Below, in pieces: positions 13,156 through 24,665 of a DNA stretch of 64,000 bases. The stretch spans positions 17,657,269 through 17,721,268 of the forward strand of contig CM040440.1 in assembly GCA_022749755.1 (NCBI GenBank). Direction: 5' to 3'. The notes under the pieces were generated by a model, which saw only the letters and a program-made list of their open reading frames with translations, was not told the DNA's origin and did not search any database. Position 1 is the stretch's first letter; each line of letters begins with the position of its first letter. The position numbers and the translations under genes were made by a program. This DNA comes from Azadirachta indica. Lineage: Eukaryota > Streptophyta > Magnoliopsida > Sapindales > Meliaceae.

Positions 13156-13683
13156 AACATGATGTGATTAGACGGTACAGGTTTCAGCATATCCATTATG
13201 CTTCAACACCACACCAGCCTTTTTTTTTTTGGCCTGCCTCACATCAGGGTCCCAATTTGTTCTATTTTAGTATTGCAAGAATGCTTTACGTTAAAAGAGA
13301 AATGTTAGGCTCTCTATATGGATTGGCTGATCTTATGTTCAATTCGTTAGTATCGTATAATTGCACAGAGGAACAGTCAGAGCATTAATCAAGGAACATG
13401 TATATTTCATTTCACCATTGCTCAGAATATTACAATGGCATAATAATAAAGCGACTTAGAAGCACATTATATACATCCACAAACCCATGGTCGGGTAGGG
13501 GCTAGACTTGATTTAGAAGGAAAGAAGAAACAAACAAAAAGCCAAAAAAGGAAATGCTTATTCCCTTCCCCATTACGGACCCATTTTCCTTTCCATAGGT
13601 AAAAGGAATCTGCCCTGCCGTTTTCACTCATTACTTTTACATCTACACTTAGTATGCGATTCTCGACTCCTTCGCCCGGAAGT
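13156..13683. other. Intergenic and galactinol synthase 3' UTR
   Basis: The right ~250 bases (13400-13683) have the composition of a 3' UTR for the minus-strand galactinol synthase gene. The left part shows short pieces vaguely like PMEI sequence but nothing I can support. Confidence 0.35.
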
Positions 13684-15232
13684 TTAAGCAGCTGACGGGG
13701 CTGTCACATACTGAACCGCACCAGCATTGGAGAGAGCATCTATGAATGGCTGCAGGTTCACAGTCTCCGCTTCACCATCAGCAGCCACGGTTGGCTTCTT
13801 GTAATCCAAAGACTCGTCATTGTAGATGTCCCACCATTTCTTGACCAACATCTTGATGTCCTCCCTCTGCATATTCTCTTCTTTTCCTGTGTACCTCCAT
13901 GGCTTTGATCCCTGTTCGTTTTATATTACAAGCATCACAATCAATGCCCAACAAAGGTCGACAGAAGCAGCACAAAATTAACACGCAATCCAAAAACCAA
14001 AGATAAATTACTCACCGCTGCACAGTAGTGAACAACTTTCACTTTCTCCAGCTCGACATTCTCTGGATGACGCCATAACATGGCAAGTACAAGATTATAA
14101 ACAAGAGGAATTGGCTTGTAGATATTCTTGAAATACATGTTCAAAAAGTCCTGCTCTGCAAATGGTGTAGGAGGGGTAACTTTGAGTGTCTTCAACAAAT
14201 CATGGTAGGTAGAGATGCTGGGCTCAAACACGAACATGCCGGCGTTGAAGTAGAGAGCAGCTGGTTCACCGAATTCAGCGGGCCACTTGACCTTGTCAGG
14301 GCGCTGTTGGCAATACCCAATCTGGTGCTGCGGGGTGTGGCTCCACGTTTTCTCACAGAAACAGTCCATCACTGCGTAGAAATGTCCATCAGGAAGATCA
14401 AATAGGTGGTCAATGTTGTCATAAACCTGGATATCTCCGTCCAAGTATATCATCTTACTGTACTCCACGAACTGCATGCAAAATTAACAAAAAGATACGA
14501 TTCATTGATCAATTAATTGTCAAAAAATAACTATTGAAAACAAAACAACCATGCATACACGACAAATCATCATCCACGCCTAAGCAAACCGCAAGTCAAG
14601 AGTATAAAATAAATAAAAAGACAAAAATACCCTGCCACGTAATAAATAAAAATAAAAAGAACCGGATGCAAAAGGCCATTTTCGACAAATCAAATCATCT
14701 GTAGACCCTTCTTGAAACATGCGTAGTCTTACACAGACCAAAAATGATAGTAAAAAGACTAGACATGCAAGGAAGCGGAAAGGTGTATCAACCACAAGTC
14801 TCTGACACGGACACTGGATGACCAAGTGTGAAAATAACAAATATTGAACATATTAATGACAATGTAACTCAACAAATCTACAAAACCCAGGTAACGTACC
14901 TCCCATATACGAAGCTTCGAGTAGTTGATGACGTAATAGGCCAGAGCAAACTGGGTCTGGTTTTCTGGCGGGTAAACGGGTTCGATCTCCCTCACAATAC
15001 AACCTTGAGACTCCAAGATTTTACGGTGCTCCTCTGGCACATCAGGCAAAACCGCCACCACCAATGGGTACTCAGTTTTCACCATTCTTAACCCTTTGGC
15101 CAACCCAACAACGCCTTTGACATAGTCTCCATTACCAGCCAAGAATGTAACGTAAGATCTGCCGGGTAAGCATACGGGTTTTGCATCAAAGCCGGTTGGT
15201 TTCACGGCGGTTTGGACAAGTTCAGGAGCCAT
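13684..15232 (-). CDS. GolS: Galactinol synthase
   Basis: Three exons: 14900-15232, 14016-14471 and 13684-13911, total 1017 nt and 338 residues, the usual size. It is a GT8 glycosyltransferase that makes galactinol from UDP-galactose and myo-inositol, the first committed step of raffinose-family sugars, in the cytosol. Visible marks: SYVTFLAGNGDYVKG near the N-terminus, the metal-binding DGD at residues 122-124 in YLDGDIQVYDN, FCEKTW, GYCQQRPDKV, FNAGMFVFEPS, and the C-terminal APSAA pentapeptide that is a hallmark of the family. I chose MAPEL at 15232. An in-frame ATG at 15349 would add 39 residues but lies almost at the predicted transcription start. A heat-shock element and G-box upstream fit the stress induction known for this family. 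Confidence 0.96.
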
Positions 15233-15379
15233 GGTAAGAAATGGTAAGAATTGGCCGCGAGAGAGAAAGAGAGAGAGAGCTTGGTAGCGGGCGAGCCAGA
15301 AAGGACGCCGGAGAGAGCTCGAAGATTTGTTGGTGGCTTTTGTCTGCAATGGTGAAACGGGAGCTGGTATGTGGGGGGG

Positions 15380-15387
15380 TTTAAATA
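15380..15387 (-). promoter_or_regulatory. TATA-like box of galactinol synthase
   Basis: TATTTAAA on the minus strand, about 150 bases before the chosen ATG. It predicts a transcription start near 15350, which makes translation from the upstream ATG at 15349 unlikely. Confidence 0.5.
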
Positions 15388-15478
15388 TGCGTTAACGGAG
15401 CGAAAATAGGCCGAAAGTGTAGAAAAAGTTAATCAAAATTTAACAATATGTTTTCCCAAGACGTTGGATATGTGCCCT

Positions 15479-15486
15479 ACACGTGT
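15479..15486. promoter_or_regulatory. G-box/ABRE-like palindrome upstream of galactinol synthase
   Basis: The palindrome ACACGTGT with a CACGTG core lies about 250 bases upstream of the galactinol synthase ATG. ABRE-type boxes bind ABF/AREB bZIP factors and are frequent in drought- and ABA-induced genes. Confidence 0.5.
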
Positions 15487-15524
15487 CCCTATTTAATGAT
15501 CTAACGGTGGATTTGAAGTCCACA

Positions 15525-15537
15525 GAAGGTTCCCGAA
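15525..15537. promoter_or_regulatory. Perfect three-unit heat-shock element
   Basis: GAAggTTCccGAA: three alternating units with exact 2-base spacing, about 295 bases upstream of the galactinol synthase ATG. Heat-shock factors bind this pattern, and some galactinol synthase genes are known HSF targets, so the site fits the gene. Confidence 0.65.
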
Positions 15538-17254
15538 AGGGCCTACCGGAATAGTTGCATAGAAGAGACTGGAAGGGGCATATGTTTTTAAGATTTTGAG
15601 GGTAGTGATCGTGTGAGAGTTGGTGCAGCGTGCGCGATCGATGAATTGTGATTGACATATCAATTTTCTCATTTTTATTTAAGCAAGTTGCGCTGCGCTG
15701 TGTTTGGTAAGAGAATCATGGATTCTTTTAATCTTTATATGTGATGTGAGGCTGGTAATTAGCGATAAATTAATTTGCGAATAATTAGTAAAATTCTTGA
15801 CCAGAAATAAACAATCTACCAAACAACGGGAGCCACAACTTTTGATGAGTTAATAATGGCTTTTGCTACCGCCAAAATTATTAACATAAATCAACAAGAT
15901 TCTCGAGATCCTTCAGATGTTTATCAAGATCCTTGAACAGATGGAGATGATGCAGAAGATTCGTTTATGCTCCAGTTACATTCCATTACGGTAACGTATT
16001 ATCTTTTTTTTTTTTAAAAAAAAAAAATTCGTTTTCGTTTCATTTCCACAAACTGATAGAAAATTCTATTTATTTAAATTTGAAAAAAAATCCCTGCCGT
16101 CGATGGTCGTGATGATGGTAGGGTCCATGCACCGTGATCTGATGCATGGGGTGATATGATGTAAGGTGTTCCACTTCCATCACCAACTTGCGGCTGTTAT
16201 CATTGATTTTCAGCCTCTAATCTTCAGCGATCAGATCTTGCCAATGTCTGTCGTGTCAAGCTGTTTAAGATCTCATTTGGAGACAAGTATTATTGCCACA
16301 AATTAGGAACGTGTTTCTAAACCATGCAATTAATTGGTTGTTCTTACTGTCCATTATTAAATTAGCAATTAAAAAAACAAAAAAATGGTCCGTTATTGTA
16401 GAAAAGAATGTTTATTTTGGTTTGTCGTTCAGAGTTGAAATGGATGATCATCTTCTTCTTCCTCCTAAACCCCATAGTGGCTGTACCAATTATCATTAGT
16501 GGCCAAACAGCCGTTAATAGACAAAATTTTTAAAACGTCCAAAGTTGTAAAAGAGATTCCATCCGGCGACAATTCAATTTCCAGCCCACCTGTTACAGGA
16601 CGTGGACTTAGAGAGTAGAGAGTAGAGAGTAGAGACCCTACCCACACGCAACGCAGCAGGCAAGTAATGGAACAGTGTGAAATGAATGTGGGGGCCCCAC
16701 TGAGTACGTGTGGGGCCAGCATTCATTCACTCATTCATTCATTCATGCGATTCTAAATGCCTATGCTGCATCAGGTTTGTGGTTTAGATTCCCACGCACC
16801 TCTGCCACGTCATTACGCCGTGATACTTTTCACCACAGCACCGGCCCATTTATTACACGTGTTACGATTCCAATAACTTTTGGTTTTGTATGTATATGCA
16901 TATGCTTCGGCCTTTGGCAAAAGGATATTGACAGAGATGATTCCTTTTCATCAGCTCGTCTTGTATCTTATTAATCACATATTGAACAGAAACAAGATGA
17001 TTTTTCTCCAAAAATAAGACAATATCTCTGTGATTCCATTTGATCTCTTAAAATTACACTTCAAAAATAACGATATTCCAATTAACACTGCGTCAATATC
17101 TGCAATCAATCATTGAAATGTCCATCCTAATTAGAAGCAGAAATGAAGTGGATGATAAAGGCAAATGAAAATAGCTAGCGAGTAATTCATTGCATTAATA
17201 ATGATAATGATAATGACGATATGTAAATTTGAGTATCGATTTATGTATGTACCT

Positions 17255-17290
<36 letters not shown>

Positions 17291-18339
17291 TATGTGTGTG
17301 CTATTGCCAAAGCGTATATGATTGTATTGTTGTATTGTTGTCTTGACAGCGGAGGCATGCAAAAACATCACTGCTGATGAACAGCGATGACGAAGCGTAT
17401 ATGTTTCCATGCAGGGAAAGCAAAAGAAGTGTTTGGTTGTGCATGATCATGGTGGACCATTTGAACTACGCGGCAATGAGCGATGTGGGTTTCTACTACT
17501 AGGCTATACACGTAGTAGTAAGAATGTTGGATTTTTTAGCATGATTGATGCTTGCGTATGCTACCACCACCAATTGCAAATCCACCCCTATCGGTTGTTT
17601 GTTTTCCTCAAAATCCAAACCCATTTCTATTTCACTAAGCGTGGTAACAGAAGAGCTAACTCCTTTATGTGCCACATTAATTAACACCAATAACATACGC
17701 TAGCTTTAGCTTTTCTTCAATTTACGTGGAAAAATCTATAAATTTTTTACACACGCACATATGTTGATCCAGATTTATGAAGATAGATAAGGTTGATTTA
17801 ATTGATTGGCATAAACGAAGTTTATTTCTTGTTATTTACCGAACTAAAAGGTGCACGTTTCATAAATTATTGTGCGGATGTGATGATCGATCAAACGAGT
17901 AAATGATAAGCAGCTGACGATACATGAAATAAATAAGTTAAAAAGTTATATATATAGTCGCATACAAGTTGTTGGAGGATAAAAGACTCTCTTGCAATAT
18001 ATCCGCTCCTTATTGGAGGATCGATGTTAGATCGAAAGAAAGAGGCGAGTGGCTCCAGGCTCCACACATATTGCGCCAGGTGTAAATTAACTTTCTTTAT
18101 TTAATAGATATTATTACCTAAGAATTTGGTTCATTTTCTAATAAATTAAGCTTTTAGGGAGAATGACTTGAGCGTATTTCTCATGTCAATTAATTTTAAT
18201 TAAGCAATTATAATTCTTATGTGAGTTATCAACCTATTCATTCGTCAAACTTTGAGAAATTACGCATGATATATTCCGAAGCATAGAATTGAGTAATAGT
18301 CAGAATATTAGGCAGTGAAGCATGGAAATACATACATTA
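15538..18339. other. Gene-poor spacer right of galactinol synthase
   Basis: No conserved open frame was found. Notable items are a triple GAGAGTA repeat at 16611-16633, (CATT)n at 16720-16745, an ACACGTGT box at 16856-16863, and an (AT)13 microsatellite at 17261-17286. The sequence 16540-16900 is more GC-rich than its surroundings and could belong to an unrecognised transcript. Confidence 0.35.
17261..17286. repeat. (AT)n microsatellite
   Basis: Thirteen AT units, uninterrupted. Confidence 0.9.
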
Positions 18340-18525
18340 TTATGCTTCCTTTGAGCTCTCTTTTGGCTCTTTCCACTCCTGCCGCAAAATTTTGTTTCCG
18401 ATCTCCAGAACCAATTGAGTAATACGGAGTTGCTCTCTGGACGTGGATCTACGTTGCAAAAAGGTCTTTCTAGTAGAACCTAAGCACATAAAATCGGCTC
18501 TTGACATTTTAGTAGTAGAGCCCAA
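18340..18525 (-). other. Weak 61-codon open frame sharing a short stretch with the DUF1517 pseudogene
   Basis: The frame ends in KEPKESSKEA. About 20 bases around agagctcaaaggaagca nearly repeat, in the same reading frame, the start of the DUF1517 pseudogene exon at 21256. The preceding residues do not match that family. It may be a scrap of a second decayed copy or chance. No function is assigned. Confidence 0.2.
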
Positions 18526-18920
18526 CCCAATTTAGTTAGTTAGATACTACTCAATACTCAAAATAGAGTAAAAAATAAAGAGAAGCCACTCAATGCAAGA
18601 CAGTATTTCGCTGGCTGTGCCCTGTATTATTAGAATGAATCCTTCAACAATCTGCTTGTAAACCGTAATTTAGCGGTATGAGAGATATGATTGCAATTTA
18701 ACAACAACAACAACGTATCATCAACGCTTGGGTAGTAGTGCAAGCCTATGAGGTCTGCAACCCAACAGCATATGCCTTATAAGGAATAATAATAAAGATT
18801 AATTTAAAGAAATTAATGTGGTCAAATTCAAGGGTAGCAATAATTAAGTTGGTAGCAATATCATTTTGAAGCTTTACCTTTGCAATGCAATGCAATACAC
18901 TTAAATATCCTACCGTAGAA

Positions 18921-18956
<36 letters not shown>

Positions 18957-20605
18957 AGTAACTTTTGCAATGTTATTAACATCGACTTTGTCACCATCAA
19001 AAAAATTTGAAAATAGAAAGCATGAACTTCGTCAATCATAAGAAAGGACAGGGGAGCTCTCCAAACCAACTATTCCTTTTGGACTCAAACTTAATGTGTT
19101 TACACTAATTTTTGGGGCGCGAAAACAATTCTTTCTCTCATACAAATTTGTAAGTTTTCTTCTAAAAGGAAATTGATGAGTATGCTGAGGATATATTAAA
19201 TAAAAAGTTATATTTTATTTTAAAACTCTTATTATTTGTATATTGAATTATTACCAAGGGAGTAAAAAAATAAAAAACGATAACTATATGTCAATTTGTG
19301 CAAATTCTCTCTTAATATTTTAATTTAAATAATTATTTTTTATTTTTAAATTTTTTAAAATAATAAAATAAAATAAACTCTTTGAACATTTTAGTCTCTA
19401 ATATGTGGTAAATAATAATTTATATGAAAAAAAATATATCTTATTTTATCTATTATTAAAGTCTAGGGACTAAAATAATAATAATATTGATTAAAGTTAA
19501 GTTAAGAAATTATCTTTCTATTTCCTAACTTAAGGTATTTAGTACACCCTAAAATATAGCTAATATTTTTTTAAAATTTATACGTATAAAAAAATATCCT
19601 TTATTAATATTAAAATTTTATTATACATATGATTGGACCAATTGCAATTAATGTATTATTAGAAATAAAGTTAAATTATAAAATTATTCCAAAAGAAATA
19701 TCTTTTCATTGTGACAGAAGTAACCTTAAAAGCCTCATAGAATATTTATTAAAGTTTAGAATGTGATGAAGTATTAGGCCAAATAATAACGCTCTAAACT
19801 TAAGTAGTATTTGTTTTTCTGTTTGAACTCTAATGTAACTGAAATCTGAATTCACTTAAAATATGAATATAAATAATATGTTTGTTTTGTATTTTAAAAC
19901 ATTTGAAAAATAAGTATTAAATTATTTATTTTAACAAAATAAAAAGTATGAAAATTAATATTTTGACATATATATTCTTTTAAATAATATATTTACATTT
20001 ATAATAATTATGATTGTATTAGCACAATAATAGATTAAAAAATTAAGAAATTATATTAGTATATACATTATTTATTTGTTTAATATACAATTTTTTTAAA
20101 AAAATAATTTCTAATCGATGATATAAAATTATAAAAATTAAATAAAATAAATAAGTCATGTTGTAATATAGTTACAATTATATAAATATACAAATTTATT
20201 ATAATAATTAAAGTATAAAATAAGTAAGATTTAAAAGACAAATAAAGAGAACCGATAGTAAAGCAGAGATATGTCAAAAATAGTTAATTAAAGTTTTAAT
20301 TTTGTCAATAAATAAATTAATAAAATATGAATGTTTCTTAAAAATAAAAATATTAAATTATGCATACATTTGGTCATTTATATTTAAATCAAAAATTTTA
20401 ACTTAATTATATTCAAATTTAAGTCGAAAAAGAAACGTTTTTTAAACATTTAAGTAATTATATTCATATTTCAGTTAAAAAAAAAAAATAACTCTCTAAT
20501 CATGTTTTTCCTACTCCTTAAACTCTAAATTCTGTTTTAAATCTCATACCAAACTATAATACATCATGAAACACTGGCATTATTTTTGCCAAAGAAAAAG
20601 CGATA
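18526..20605. other. Very AT-rich gene-free stretch
   Basis: It contains an (AT)n microsatellite at 18924-18954 and long A/T-only runs from 19150 to 20550. No open frame resembles a known protein. Old transposon debris is likely, but I could not define any ends. Confidence 0.35.
18924..18954. repeat. (AT)n microsatellite
   Basis: Fifteen AT units. Confidence 0.9.
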
Positions 20606-21697
20606 TTAAGAAGGTAAAGACCCTAAAAGTGGATAATTTCGTCTGACTTCATTAAGTGACAAAATCTGATTTTCTCTTTGAGGTGCCCATAGTACATTTA
20701 CGGCCTGCAAGCATGGTCACGGACATTGCAAACGAAATTAGCCATAAATTTATTCTTCTTAAAAAATAATATGGAAATCAAGATTAGTACCTGTATTTTA
20801 TGAGAATTAGGAATGGACTGAAGTTTTAATTTCCAAAACCTTCTTTAGATCTCCTCGGTCTTTTATGATGGGTAGAATAACTGTTCCTTTGGCAGACACT
20901 AAAATTGTCATCTGAAACATATATAAAAAGGATTGGAAAACAGCATAAGTATGAATATGGAGAATAAATTAACAAATTTGTTTTAATAATGATGAATCAA
21001 TGATTCACCATCAAGGCTAACAACAATTAATGTGGGTCCTATTTATGTCCACGATGACATATATATATATATATAAATATACAAAACTTACCACGATATA
21101 TGTATTCAGGGATTGATTAGCTATCTGTGTACATATTTTCTCCTTCTTCAGGTTGTTTAAATTAACACGGGTCTCCTCTTTAAATTTTGCCCGTTCTTCA
21201 ATTGAAAATTGCTTAAAACATTTTCCTGCCTCCTTTGAGCTCTTTTTCCGTGTGGACTGCCAGATTGTCACGCATGCATTACTACTAATTAATTAAGGTT
21301 GGCAACGCCAATAAGCATGCATATATAGATTAAATGCAACTTCATGATAAATTCCATCTTCGGTAAATATTAGACATGTGCTTGCGTGTGTATGCACATA
21401 CAAATAAATATGCACACATATATAATTTGATAAAATGGAAAACTAATTTGAAAGATGATTTTCCCAACACCAATGACTTGATGATCAACAAGTTTAAATA
21501 TAACTATAAACTCAATTAAACCATACATGATCTTCAACTTACAACTAAATCACAGAATCTCACGTCCTCAAGATGCTCAAGAATAGATTTTTGTTGTCCC
21601 TGCAGTCAAATTAAAAGCAAATAAAATAAACTGCTTCCACTCATTATTCACAAGCAACTGATAAATGATTTTACCGTTTATGAATTAGGATTATCAA

Positions 21698-21735
<38 letters not shown>

Positions 21736-22772
21736 AGTAAAGTAGTAAGTGATGTGCATGTGTAAGTTAATTTGCCGATGAAAGAACCAATTGACGGCTT
21801 TCAGAGCCTTACTACAACCCACAATAATGTTTATAGTATAATAGAAGTGTATATATAACTAATCAAAGTTTCCATTTGACAGAAACCTCACATATGGCGT
21901 TGATTTTGTGGTTAATAGATAACAATCAAAAGTCTCTCAGAATGCTAAAATCAAATCAATGTATAAATTTATCCAAAAAAAAAAAAAAATTCCTGAAAAC
22001 ATTACATTGCCACTTAATCATTAAAGCAAATTAAAAAGTTCTCGGAGTGCCAGAAAATTATCCTAGGAAATTGATAATATGCATCGATCCATAAGAAATT
22101 GATAATAAAATTTATGAAGACGTTTTTGAATTGAAAATTAACTAAAAAGCAGTCTGCCTAACAAGCATTGAGAAACTTTACCATTCAATATGCATGTCGA
22201 ACCAGAAGAGGTAGATGTATCAGTAGTTTTTGCAATTCGATTAAGATCCTTCCGAAGACTTTGACCAGTGACCAAAAATGCCAACTGAAAAACAACAGTG
22301 GGAAAACTATGAAAACATTATGTATTTAAGATGGATAAAATTAATAAAATTCTTTTACCTGAAGCATGATAACAGTCACTTGGCTTTCAAATTCCGTGAT
22401 AAGTTCGTATATAAATAAGAAAACTATGAAAAGCAACAAAATTAGAGCTGCAGATACGGGGTCAACTTCTTTATCTTTATCTTCTGTTTTGGTAAGGTTT
22501 GGCCTATGTTTTTCTTCCCAATCATAACAAAGATAATCGTCGTCCGAATCTGAATCAGAATCGGAAAAGGAATCTCAGCCCATCACACCACCCGAAAAAG
22601 CCAACGCTGATTTATGACGGTGGATGATCATTAAAGACACCACCAGCACCACCAATGGAATTCTCAACAACCATTTCAAAATGGTGTCAAGAGCAGAATT
22701 TTCAGAAGCACGGCGATCTTTTGAAATTGGACTTACGTATCTTCGCTCTTCAAAGTTAAAAGAGGCACTCAC
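20606..22772 (-). pseudogene. DUF1517 (FLAP1-like) pseudogene
   Basis: Six exon-like blocks with good splice borders: 22359-22772, 22182-22284, 21543-21599, 21092-21256, 20791-20911 and 20606-20704. Family marks in order: a TM stretch LLRIPLVVLVVSLMI then ALAFSGGVMG; a second hydrophobic segment LILLLFIVFLFIY; GQSLRKDLNRIAKTTDTST; FKQFSIEERAKFKEET; NTYIVMTILVSAKG; DRGDLKKVL; and the end VLWAPQ, NYPLLGSLPS. DUF1517 proteins such as FLAP1 are chloroplast membrane proteins affecting photosystem acclimation. This copy is broken. A TGA at 22577-22575 follows GGVMG where relatives continue GG. Exon 21543-21599 is in the wrong phase after its neighbour. Exon 20791-20911 shifts frame after DLKKVL, so that SIPNSHKIQ is only readable one base over. 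Introns are kept, so it arose by DNA duplication, not retrocopying. Confidence 0.75.
21700..21731. repeat. (AT)n microsatellite
   Basis: About 16 AT units inside an intron of the DUF1517 pseudogene. Confidence 0.9.
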
Positions 22773-23204
22773 TCCGACTCCGATATTCGTTTTGCTATTG
22801 CCAGTTGGTATATGGAAGTCGAGTTCGTAAAATTGTTCCTTTCAAAGGCGGAACATGCCGTAAAACTTGACACATTTCATGCAACGAAGTCTTCTTCGAC
22901 TGAAGTTTTTACTCTGAATTGATAATAACGATGGATTTGCCTCCAAGAGTACTAAATGGGTCGCCATCACTCGAAGATCAAATTAAATTCTTGCAGAGTT
23001 TTTTTCTTCTTTTTTTCAATTAGGGGTTTTAGGGTTTTCTTTGATACGTCTTTTGCCATTCTTGGGCCAATTGGACCGAAGCCCGATCTCGTATTTTCCC
23101 CGACGTTATAACTGCTAATAAAATTCTGCGTAATTTCATATTTACCCTTGTTAATAAAATAAAGAGATCAAATAACTCTTAGTTTAGGTCTCACCCCAAA
23201 TGTT
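22773..23204. other. Upstream region of the DUF1517 pseudogene
   Basis: The reading frame of the first pseudogene exon stays open on the minus strand to another in-frame TGA at 22844-22842. A plastid transit peptide would be expected here but none is readable. The rest is non-coding AT-rich DNA. Confidence 0.35.
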
Positions 23205-23459
23205 ATGGGAGAAAGCGGCGCCGAGAAGATGGTTGAGTAGTTTGCCGCATCTTCAAGAAGACAAATCACAATAGGCAGCATAGGAAGTTCGTCTATCACT
23301 AGAGAAAAGAGGAACCGTATGTTCAATTCATGCAACGAAGAATCTTTGGAACAGACATTTCAACAAATGGGTACGAGGAAAGCGAAGCCAACAATAAGAT
23401 GCGATTTGTTAGGAGAATTGAAAGTAATGGATTCCATGAGATTGCATCTGTACAGTTAA
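23205..23459 (+). pseudogene. Possible small gene remnant, 84 codons with one internal TAG
   Basis: From ATG at 23205 the frame runs to TAA at 23457-23459 with a single TAG at codon 12. The residues after it (FAASSRRQITIGSIG, REKRNRMFNSCNEESLEQ, RCDLLGEL) look like normal protein rather than AT-rich noise, and the stretch is clearly richer in G+C than its flanks. I do not recognise a family. It could be one exon of a decayed gene or a small protein whose real start lies after the TAG. Confidence 0.25.
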
Positions 23460-24161
23460 ATTGATATTCATATACTAATGATCAATTCAGAATTAGGCCA
23501 ATTCTCAGCGTTAGATTTTGTATATATGGTGATTGATGAAACTAATGTTTTATTTCCAACTGAGTACGTAATTGATGTATGGAAAGTCATTAGCATGATA
23601 ATTGAAACTTTTCAACATTGTATGTAATTCGAACTGACAAAAAAAAAAAAATTCCAGTCATTTTTAATATTTAATGTTACAAACTAAATTTCTTTTTTGT
23701 CCAATTTTTATATTATAAATTATAAATCTCACATTTACAGACACGTACGTTGAAATCTTCAACGCGATCCATCTCTCTTAGATTTTATATTGATGATTAA
23801 GATTTACATTTTTCCATAACTTTTCATCATCTAAAATTATAATGCCTATATTATAATGTACGTATTTTACGTTATCATAAAATATTCACAAATGGCTCCG
23901 TTTTCCATGATTGAAGGGTTGGCAAAACATCCGGGCCGAGCCCGTCCTCTAACATGGTCCTCTTAAAGTCCCGGTCAAATTCAAAATTTTTCTTAAGGAG
24001 TTATTTCTTATAAATAATTAAGTTTTATTCATTTATTATTTCATTAAAAATTGTATACCGATTCATTAATTAATTTTCCAAAAATTTACGGTAGAAAATT
24101 TTTATCAAATTGTGACACTGCTCTCCTTTTTAGTATAAAATATTAAAACAATTTCTATCAT
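23460..24161. other. AT-rich spacer
   Basis: No gene or clear repeat was recognised. Confidence 0.3.
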
Positions 24162-24665
24162 CAAACATTTTATAATAAAATTTCAGTTAAAATTATACAG
24201 GTAAAATCAAAATCTAGCCATTCATTATAAGGGGGTTTTATTTTTATTTTTTTATTTTTTTTTTAAATTTAGCATTTTTTTATTTTTTATTTTATTTTTT
24301 GGTGAAATCATGCTTAATGTGAGATGAAGCATCAATATTATTCAGTGTAAAGAAGGAGTTTATTTGTTTTATAAAATGGAGGAATTAGCGACTTTATCCC
24401 TTTTGCACTAACAAACATTTTACTGAAAATTTAACCAAAGTTATACGACTAGAATTGAAATCTAGCCATTTAACGGAAGGGTTGATTCTTTTTTGTCCTC
24501 AGTTCTTTGGATTTAGCATATGAGTCTTTTTTAAATTTTTTTAAACTTTTTTTTTTTGTTGGAATTATACATAATTTGAGATTTTTCTTAATCTTGATTA
24601 GGGTTTATTGTAAAACTGAGAATTTAAATTTAGAGATTATTTTATAAAATTGAGGAATTATGATT
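24162..24665 (+). repeat. Two diverged tandem copies of a ~251-bp unit
   Basis: Copy one starts at aaacatttta (24162) and copy two at 24413. Both continue with a diverged phrase ending in aatctagccatt, then an ~aaggg, an ATTTAGCAT phrase, a T-rich run and an ATTTTATAAAATgGAGGAATTA phrase. Divergence is heavy, so the duplication is old. It may be part of an unrecognised transposon. Confidence 0.55.

Noticed and set aside
16100..17700. A microRNA precursor or long non-coding RNA in the GC-richer spacer
   Set aside because: I compared by memory with the common conserved plant miRNA sequences and found no match or obvious hairpin.
18746..19069. 107-codon minus-strand frame
   Set aside because: It is partly translated (AT)n repeat and the remainder has no recognisable motif.
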